Assembly (NCBI GenBank): GCA_029204225.1
Contig: CM055095.1
Location: 42,065,723 to 42,129,722, forward strand
Source: Diphasiastrum complanatum
Lineage: Eukaryota; Streptophyta; Lycopodiopsida; Lycopodiales; Lycopodiaceae
Length of the DNA: 64,000 nt
Reading direction: 5' to 3'
The notes beneath the pieces are model-generated. The model saw nothing but the letters and a program-made list of their open reading frames with translations, had not been told where the DNA came from and ran no database searches. Shown here in pieces: positions 56,767 through 64,000 of this stretch. Positions within the stretch are counted from its first letter, which is position 1, and each line of letters opens with the position of its first letter. The translations under genes and the position numbers were made by a program.

Positions 56767-59450
56767 TTGAGTGGAATTTGGAGTAGATTTCTACTGCAGG
56801 TCCAGCGAATTTGGGAAACTATAGTAAGTAATCTAAATCCTGGTATTCAGGGGTACCAAGATGAAATAAACTTTCAGATAATGCACTTGGATCGCACAGA
56901 CATTGTTCTCGGGAAAGATTGGCTCTACAGCTTAGGACCTCTCCACAGAAACTATCAGGAGAACACCCTCAGTTTTCAGCATAAAGGCCGAGAGATCCGA
57001 TTGCATGGGGAGCATGATGTCCCCAACATCCCTATGGTCTGCAGTTCAGAACTTTGTCAGCCAATCGGAGACGACGACCATCAGGTATTCTTATGTGACT
57101 TTCAGTTTATTCCTAAAGTTTCTATTTCCAATCTTGGGAAAGGCCAAATTCAGACCAGTAGTTCACCATGGGCCTCACCAGTCCTTTTGGTGTAAAAGAA
57201 CGAGGGGTCTATGCGTCTTTGCGTAGATTACAGAGCCCTCAATAAAGTCACAACTAAGAATAAATACCCAATGCCTCGGGAAAACGAGTTGTTTGATCAA
57301 CTCGACAGGGCTAATTTTTTCAGTAAAATAGACCTAAGATCGGGATATCATCAAGTGCGTATAAAGTCGGAAGATGTCTCGAAAACAGCTTTTAGGACTC
57401 GTCATGGTCATTATGAGTTTAAGGTGATGCCATTTGGGCTCACAAATGCTCCAGCTACCTTTATGACCTTGATGGACAGTGTCCTCAGACCATACTTCGG
57501 TAAGTTTGTAGTCGTATTTTTGGATGACATCCTCGTCTACAGTAAAACGAGGAAGGAGCATCTTAAACACCTCATGAAGGTGTTTCGACTGCTTAGAAAG
57601 CATAAGCTTTATGCTAAAGAATCCAAGTGTGAATTCTTCGTTGAAGAAGTAGCTTATTTGGGTCACATTATCTCGGTAGGTGGGATTAAGATGGACCCCA
57701 GTAAGGTTAAAGCCATAAAGACCTCAGAATATTTTAGAGCTTCAAACTTTCTTGGTTTGGCGGGATATTACAGACGATTTCTCAAGGAATATGCTCAGAT
57801 AGAAGTTCCCATGACAAATCTTCTTAAGGGGAAGGGAAAGGAGTTCATTTGGGAGTCCGCATAGCAGGAGAGCTTTGATGCTCTCAAAACAGCCTTAGCT
57901 ACAACACCAGTTTTAAAAGTCGTCGACCCCAATCAGACATTTGTAGTCGAAACAGATGCTAGCAACTTTGTAGTTGGTGTTGTACTAACTCAGAGTGGAC
58001 GGCCAGTTGCGTTCGAAAGTTAAAAACTCGAGCCAACTCCGACTAGGTACAGTGCCTATGATAAGGAACTCTTCTCCATAGTTCATGCCCTTAAGACTTG
58101 GAGGCATTATTTGTATGGTGCCAACTTTGAGGTCTTGATAGACCATGAAAGTCTCAGATACCTTTGCAATCAGCCTGAGCTCAGAGGTCGGAAAGCTCGT
58201 TGGGCTGAGTTAATGCAAGAGTTTGATATGTCTATAAGATATAGACCGGGGAAATTCAATACAGTAGCAGATGCACTTAGTAGAATGCCTATGATAAACG
58301 AGCTGAGTTTTACTCAGATTCGTAATGAGTTACTCGAGTCCTTGAGAGAGAAGTGCCAACATGATGCATTCTTCTCTATTATCTGGAACTCAGTTCAGAG
58401 CAGACAGTTACAGGCTCCAGAACCAGTTCTCGGGGCTGGTGTCAGTTCATCCAAGAATACGGCAGCTTTCGTTGAGGATGATGATGAGTCCGAGTATACG
58501 TCAGATGACGTTGAGGATTCTGAGCCTGTATTACCCAAGCAAACCCCAGTGATTGAGGGTCAGTTGACTCAAGGATTCAAATGGAAACAGTATTCCATTC
58601 AGGATGAGTACTTGCTCTATAGAGATAGAGTATGTGTCCCCAATTCAGAGGATTATAAGCAGCAGGTCCTATATGAGTGTCATGACAATCCTAGTGCGGG
58701 GCACCCAGGCATTCAGAAGACCTATGAGCTTCTTCGTAGGCAATTTTTCTGGCCCAGTATGAAAAAGGACGTCCAACAATATGTAACCAGTTGCCAGAAA
58801 TGTCAAGTAAATAAAGCAGAGCGTTTAAAGGCAGGAGGGTTGTTACAGCCCTTAGATATACCAGATGGTGAATGGGAGAGTATCTCCATGGATTTTATAG
58901 TAGGCCTGCCTAAAACCCAAAAGGGTAATGACGCTATATGGGTCACAGTTGATCGTCTGACCAAAATGGCTCACTTTATTCCGACCAAAACAACCGTTAG
59001 AGCTCCAGAGTTAGCGAGGTTGTTTGTAGATGGGCTATTTAAATTGTATGGTCTACCTTCCAGCATGGTCAGCGACCTGGACAATAAGCTTAATGGAAAT
59101 TTTTTGAGGGCAGTATTCCATCATCTCCATACTAAACTTGACATGAGTACCACAGACGGACGGTCAAACAAAAGGAGTAAATCAGGTGCTGGAGGATATG
59201 CTTCGTGCATACGTCAGCAAAAAGCAGACTAATTGGGAGGAGTATCTCTCGATTTTGCTTACAATAGTATCTCTCGATTTTGCTACAATAGTACCAAACA
59301 TTCAGCTACGGGATACAGCCCATTTATGCTGATGTACGGTTTTCAGCCACGCTCACCCACAGCTGTAGGGTTTAGACAAGAAAAAGTTGGAGCAGTCAAA
59401 AACTTTTTAGAGGACCTAAACCAGATGATAGAACATGCTAAGCGTAGATT
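56767..59450 (+). pseudogene. Gypsy pol: protease end, RT, RNase H, integrase
   Basis: The order is protease tail (LDRTDIVLGKDWLYSLGP, catalytic part and gag missing), RT with [38 protein letters not shown] and catalytic [11 protein letters not shown] near 57520. RNase H follows (VVETDAS, YDKELFSIVHALKTWRHYL, DHESLRYL, FNTVADALSR). Integrase has the HHCC finger (HPGIQKTYELLRRQFFWP...CQKCQ) and the core DF..GLP and VSDLDNK. Stops occur at 57195, 57864 and 58021. A frameshift near 59150 and a ~26-bp tandem duplication at 59240-59290 disrupt the integrase end. The copy stops at 59450 against an inverted Copia gag. Any chromodomain is missing. Confidence 0.93.
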
Positions 59451-59986
59451 TCTTGCAAGTCAACCACACTTGGCAAGACTCTTTGAATGGCAAAACTTTG
59501 CACAAGGTTTTCATCTAGCAAACCATTCAACATAACTTGGACTATTTCACCATCTTTTATGCTTTCATCAATGCATGCTAGATCATCACTTAAGGACTTA
59601 ACCCTATAGACAAATGCATGAGCACTTTCTCCCTCTCTTTGTCTACTAGAAAATATTTGCCTCCTTAGGGTCAATACCCTAGATGTGGACTTTGATTCAA
59701 AGAGCTTCTTCAAGGCATTCCATGCCTCACTTGCACTTTGACTTTTACCAACTTCCTTGAGAAGTTCATTGGTAACATTCATTTTAATGATATGAAGAGC
59801 CCTTTTAGCCTTCTTATCAAACCTTTGTTGCTCTTGAACTGTGGGTGGTCTCTCTTCAGTTCCTGCAACTATGTCCATAAGGTCATTCAACTCAAGTAAG
59901 GACTCCATCCTCACTTTCCAAGTAGAGTAGTTTGATGAATTCAACCTATCATTAGTTTCTAACATGATCCCACCATTGGAAGCCAT
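59450..59986 (-). pseudogene. Copia gag, 3'-truncated
   Basis: On the minus strand, from ATG 59986: MASNGGIMLETNDRLNSSNY, STWKVRMESLLELNDLMDIV, then the UBN2 core (TRVLTLRR-like region, REGESAHAFVYRVKSLSDDL, MLNGLLDENLVQSFAIQ). About 180 codons are open and then the sequence turns into Gypsy sequence. It is a relative of Copia G gag and shows that gag without the damage. Zinc knuckle, protease and the rest are absent. Confidence 0.9.
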
Positions 59987-60024
59987 GAATATAATGATTC
60001 TTCAGATTTTAGGCTCTGTCCTAA

Positions 60025-60345
60025 TGCACCTAGCACTCACTTTCCTCTCAACAAATGATGGATAAGGAGATCTCAGAAGATCTAGGACCCTAAAACACTT
60101 CTATCTGGCTGGTTTCCAAGCATAGAAAGGAAGATTGAAAACACACGCAACACTTTGCACACACTAAGAATGGATTACAAACTCAAAGCAACTTGAACAC
60201 ACTCTTGCTTAAGCTCTCAAACTTCCCAGCAAGTGACCAAATCAAGCTATGGTGTGAAGAGTTACTTGCATTCTTAGAAAATACAAAAGACTAGGCTGCC
60301 AAGAATACCTAGAATTGAACAAACTTGATCAACATATGATCAACA
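60025..60345 (-). repeat. Possible LTR of the inverted Copia
   Basis: Upstream of the gag the expected PBS place reads TTAGGACAGAGCC, a damaged version of the usual priming site. Beyond it, about 320 bp end in a minus-strand TGTTGATCATATG. The boundaries are weak. Confidence 0.4.
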
Positions 60346-60569
60346 CACTAAGATATTGATTCAATCTGTAAAGGGACTTGGTGTTGCTTGATGTACTTGC
60401 GTTTCAAGGATACTTATCTGACAAATGGATAAGTTTGCTAACCATGCCTGTTTGTTTTTGTAGGTGAACCCTCGACAAATACAGCTCATTTCACAAATTA
60501 AGGCTAAAAAAGACACCAAAAAGTGAGCTTGAATTGATCTACGTGCACTACAGGCATCAACTGACAATC

Positions 60570-60792
60570 ATGGCATTCTTGTAGGCATTTAGGAACGCAG
60601 TGTGGCATCTAATGACACCTCGATTCGACACCTATGGCCAATTTTACAAGGAGGGCCAAAAAAGCACCAATAGAGGGCACCACTGTTTTAACTTCTTCTG
60701 TGCATCGTAACGGCCTAAATTGACGTTGTAGGCATTCCCGTAGGCATGAGGAAGCACAGTGTAGCACTTCGCTTCAATTTGACACCTACAAC
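60570..60792 (-). repeat. Subterminal repeat units of hAT K, right side (inverted)
   Basis: In reverse complement these match 54224-54455 (TGTGCTTCCTCATGCCTACG and similar), twice, with the same spacing. Confidence 0.6.
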
Positions 60793-61150
60793 TAGTCCTA
60801 AACAATCATGGAAATTGAATTGTTTAGGCAAGAGAAACTTGGAATCGGAGATTTCTCGCTCCACGCTCGTTTCCCGTTCCTGGCGCCATGCCCACTGCGT
60901 CCCCCTCGTCGAGCTCGTAGAATGCTAATGGATTGTCGCAAACGGATGTGCATAAAAAAACTTTGCAACACTTTTTCTCCTCCTATTGCACGGCCAAAAG
61001 GAAAAATATTTGCAGAATTTGTTGCAAAGCTTTTCTCGTTCTGGACATTTTTCCGCCGTTTGGAACACTAGCGTTCTGGAACCAACGTTGCGTTCTGGAA
61101 CCAACGTTGTGTTCTAGAACTAGCTTTCCTGAACGTTGTGCTAGCAGAAT

Positions 61151-61198
61151 GTGTTCCATTGGCAACTGTGATATATATATATTTATATATATATACTA
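61151..61198. repeat. TA-rich microsatellite at right edge of hAT K
   Basis: ATATATATATATTTATATAT follows the proposed right end of hAT K. Confidence 0.8.
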
Positions 61199-61237
61199 AT
61201 GAAGTGTGCTCGTCGATGGCAGGCGGTCGATGGGGTG

Positions 61238-61250
61238 TGTGTGTGTGTGC

Positions 61251-61309
<59 letters not shown>

Positions 61310-61655
61310 CCCTACGGCCTCTCCCTTACGTGCCTCCCTGTGCGCTTGCCCTTTCGCCCGCCATGCGTGCCCTCCCAACGCCCTCTCCATGTGCCCTCTT
61401 ACACCCTCCCCGAGTGCCCTCACCGCACACTCTCCCTATGCCCTCCTTGCACCCCCTCCCTTGCGTGCCTCCCTGCGCCCTCCCAGCTCGCCCGCCCTTC
61501 GCCCTCCTTGCGCCCCCTCCATGTGCCCTCCCTACACCCTCTTGGCCCCCAAGTGACCCTCGCACTCTCAGATGCCCTCCTTGCGCGTCCTCCCTACACC
61601 CACTCTCTGCGCCCTCCACATGCCTTCCTGACGAGGACTCCTTGAGTGCCCTCCC

Positions 61656-61722
<67 letters not shown>

Positions 61723-61735
61723 GGGGGGAAACTTT
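61238..61735. repeat. Simple-sequence island: (GT)n, (GA)n, CCCTCC-rich minisatellite, (GA)n, G run
   Basis: (GT) 61238-61249 and (GA) 61252-61303 are followed by about 350 bp of degenerate GCCCTCCCTGTGCC-type units (61304-61656), then (GA) 61657-61715 and a run of about nine G. Long open frames on both strands here are low-complexity artefacts. Confidence 0.92.
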
Positions 61736-62126
61736 TTTGAACGTTGGAACGTAGGTAGGTAGGTGACACACGTATGGATATACTCTCTCACTGAAAGATC
61801 TTTAATATATATGTGTATATATATATATATATACATCATACTTGCAAAACGCGTTTATGAAATGGAGCGTTTGGCAAATTTTTTTTTTTTTGTGGGAAAT
61901 ATGGGTATTAGATTGAAGCATTAATTAAGGGCAGTAAATTTATGTAGGTTGCCAAATGTTTCGCATACAACGTGGTCTAGTTCAGGTGCATAAATCCCTT
62001 GGATTCTATCATGGGGTTCAAATTTTTTGATATCTGTTTTTTTTGTTAGCGATTATGTTCCTAAAAACACGTTTTTGGGTAGGTCCAGAAATGCATTTTT
62101 GGGCAACTATGACACACACACACACA

Positions 62127-62127
<1 letters not shown>

Positions 62128-62182
<55 letters not shown>
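62128..62182. repeat. (CA)n/(TA)n microsatellite in hAT L leader
   Basis: ACACACACACAC (from about 62112) leads into AAATATTA and about 25 TA units. Confidence 0.95.
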
Positions 62183-62184
<2 letters not shown>

Positions 62185-62185
62185 T

Positions 62186-62268
62186 AGGTCCCGCGGTACT
62201 GGGTACCGCGGATCCTAGTACCGCGGGACCATACTGGTACCGCGGTACCATGATGGTACCGCGGTACC
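62186..62268. repeat. Clustered CCGCGG palindromes
   Basis: Five copies of CCGCGG in about 80 bp, e.g. GGTACCGCGGTACC twice and TACCGCGG(A/G)-type variants, separated by short spacers such as ATGAT and ATACT. The block can fold on itself in several registers. Confidence 0.85.
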
Positions 62269-62553
62269 ACAATATAATAATATTTTTATTATTTAATATT
62301 TTTAAATTTTTTTTTTTACCTAAACCTACCCGCCCCCCTCGCATTTCCTCTGAAATTTTTTTGCGCCCTCTCCGCCCTGCCATCGCTGCTGGTTTTTCTT
62401 GCCTGCCTTTGATTCCTTGCGTCGCCCATCGCCCATGCAACGCCCTGCCTTGCATCTGATTTCCTTTGCCCTGCATTCACCCATTTTCAGCGTCTCTCCA
62501 ACAGTGAACCCTGTTGTTTTTTTTTCCAGCAATCCATCCCTCATTTCATCTGC

Positions 62554-64000
62554 GATGGTGCAATCCGACCTTTCCAGTCTGTGGGACGAGGTAGACATTG
62601 TCAGGCGGGTTGCCGACAAGGCCAACAAGACCGGTCAGAAGATCGTGCGCTGCCGATACTGTCTCGTCGAGTTTGCTGCATCCCTCACTTGCCTTAAAGG
62701 CCATCTGCTCAGTGCACGCGCCAAAAATGGTGCCACCTTGAATGCTGCCCCTTGTGGCAGCATGACCGTCCCCGACAGGCAGTGACTACTGGACACCTAC
62801 GGGCCGCGGCTCGTGGCAGGGGAGAACACCATTTCGGAGGGCGTTCTCCGATTTTGCACCGCTCCTTATGTGACTAACCCAGAGTTGCTGCCTGCTTGGC
62901 TGGCACGCACGAGGAGAGGGAGTGCATCCTCCTCCGGTCCCTTTGCCCCTCAGACAGTTCTGCCTCACGCACCCCCATCTGCTCAGATTCCGGTGGATCC
63001 CGTCCCATCGCGTCCGACAGTTGCCACTGCGGTTCCACCACCACCCACTGTTGCTCGCACTCCACCAGTCTACGACTTTCTCATGGACTCTCCGCCACCC
63101 GAGCAGGCCCAGGATGGTACTGGGCGGGCCTTCGAGGATGTGGAAGAGATCCCTTCTTCCTTCCCTTCCCATCCGGATGACCTCCTCAGCCAGCAGTTTT
63201 TGTACCCCATGCCAGATGTTGCCCCTCCACCAGTGCACCCCACGTATGCTGCTGCACCCATCCCTGCCAGTGCATCCCACTCTCCCCATTCCACGTCTAC
63301 AGCCGATGCATCCACCAGCGCCCAGCCTGTCGCGTCATCGTCCATTCCCGTCACGGTTGGTGCACCGTGCTGGAGGTCCACCACCCGTCGCCCACCAGGG
63401 AGAGCCCTCGTGCAGCAGACCATTCGCGGCGCGCATCAGCCGCACATGGACAGAGAGGCCACACAGGCCGTGGCCAGTCTGGTTTACGAGCTGAACCTGC
63501 CCTTTGCCATCACCGACTCTGAGCCCTTCAGAAGGGCCTTTCGCCTTGCACAGTCTGTCAGCCCTAGCTGGAGAGTCCCTAGTTCAGAGGTTGTCCGCAC
63601 ACACATGCTGAGGGATAGGGTCGAGTCCTTGTCTAGAGAGATGGAGCCTCTGCGTCGGCATTGGGCCACTTACGGTTGCAGCATCATGTCCGATGGCTGG
63701 ACTGATGTCAGGAGGAGGCCGATCCTCAACATACTGGTCTCCAGCTGCATGGGCACACAGTTTTTGAGGGCAGTGGATTGCAGCAGGGGGGGGAGAGTCA
63801 TATCTGCAGAGTTAATGTTTGATGTCATCAGGTCTTCCATCCTAGCCATAGGCCCACAACATGTCGTCACGGTGGTGACGGACAATGCCACGAACTGCAT
63901 TCAGATGAGTGTACTGCTAGAGGCCGAGTTCCCTCATATTGTTCATACCCCCTGTGCAGCCCACGGCATAGACCTTCTAATGGGGGACATTGGAGCACTT
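62554..64000 (+). pseudogene. hAT L transposase (BED, DUF659), one in-frame stop, partial
   Basis: From ATG 62554 (MVQSDLSSLWDEVDIVRRVA) the BED zinc finger follows: VRCRYCLVEFAASLTCLKGH, CxxC plus LK.HLL. A TGA at 62783 comes after VPDRQ; beyond it the same frame is open to base 64000, over 400 codons. A proline/serine-rich linker (about 62940-63400) leads to DUF659: CSIMSDGWTDVRRRPILNIL (first catalytic D near 63690), VVTVVTDNATNCIQMSVLLE (second D near 63880), and HTPCAAHGIDLLMGDI (CxxH signature near 63950). The dimerisation domain would follow beyond the window. One TGA, possibly from TGG, is the only lesion, so this copy was active recently or is expressed by readthrough or splicing. 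Confidence 0.9.

Larger units (their letters stand above)
53741..61170 (+). mobile_element. hAT element K (degenerate, with nested insertions)
   Basis: Proposed left end CAGAGTTGCAG (53741) and right end reading inward CACAGTTGCCA (61170). Both lie in TA-rich sequence. Subterminal units of about 72 bp occur twice near the left end (54224-54296, 54378-54455) and twice inverted near the right end (60570-60640, 60724-60792), with the same ~154-bp spacing. A BED/DUF659 transposase relic is inside, interrupted by Gypsy and Copia sequence (56159-60345). The ends match at about 8 of 11 bases, so the boundaries are inference. Confidence 0.55.
61837..64000 (+). mobile_element. hAT element L, near-intact, leaves the window
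   Basis: Left end CATACTTGCAAAACGCG at 61837, adjacent to a TA microsatellite. The first 200 bp align with the right end of the 711-bp element at 28862-29572 in reverse. The leader contains a (CA) and a long (TA) tract, GC-rich palindromes and then the transposase. The right end lies beyond base 64000. The coding part is GC-rich compared with the window average. Confidence 0.85.

Noticed and set aside
61138-61769. Frames of 100-200 codons rich in R/E, L/S and P
   Set aside because: They arise from GA/CT microsatellites and the CCCTCC minisatellite, appear on both strands and have no domain.
62786-63423. Long minus-strand frames opposite hAT L
   Set aside because: Shadow frames of the GC-rich transposase linker on the plus strand, which has clear domains.
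1-64000. CRISPR array, bacterial operon, tRNA or rRNA genes
   Set aside because: The repeats present are tandem or LTR-type, not regularly spaced direct repeats with unique spacers; no cloverleaf or rRNA core sequence was recognised by eye.

Overview
This is nuclear plant DNA: AT-rich, gene-poor and built mostly of nested, decayed transposable elements around one real gene locus. Three features point to a large-genome seed plant, plausibly a gymnosperm or conifer: two type II MADS-box first exons followed by very long introns, many old LTR elements primed by initiator tRNA-Met, and hAT elements carrying BED and DUF659 domains. The species cannot be fixed from sequence alone. No tRNA, rRNA, CRISPR array or bacterial-style operon was seen.

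Layout. At 1-385 a short uninterrupted minus-strand reading frame of unknown identity runs off the left edge. From 0.65 to 10.3 kb there is a graveyard of Ty1/Copia pieces in both orientations: element B with gag, zinc knuckle and LTR; element A as RNase H; element C as gag and LTR; element D as RT/RNase H; plus an integrase scrap. From 10.36 to 27.34 kb lies a three-level nest. The outer element F is a gag-only LTR element with TGTCATG...CATGACA ends. Inside it is E2, a 10.6-kb element without recognisable coding of its own. Inside E2 is Copia G, whose LTR parts are arranged as in a circular permutation or an RNA copy. A 711-bp hAT-type element with a perfect 8-bp target duplication sits at 28.86-29.57 kb.

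The gene locus is a tandem segmental duplication (about 30.64-34.05 and 44.0-47.3 kb). Each copy carries a 182-nt MADS-box exon 1 with a consensus donor. The two exons encode the same protein stretch and differ only at synonymous sites, while their flanks have diverged. No I/K/C exons are visible in the window, so the copies are either alternative first exons of one gene continuing to the right, or two paralogues with giant introns. Between them lie a possible old LTR pair, a tandem repeat and a 551-bp GC-rich foldback.

From 47.3 to 53.7 kb there are remnants of a Gypsy element and of LINEs. From 53.74 to 61.17 kb a degenerate hAT (K) appears to carry an internal Gypsy pol plus Copia gag insertion. 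A simple-sequence island follows. A nearly intact hAT (L) starts at 61,837 and leaves the window; its transposase frame has one in-frame TGA. The most biologically interesting items are the twin MADS exons with their unequal upstream repeat arrays, the foldback, the Copia G permutation and the hAT family with its deletion derivative.
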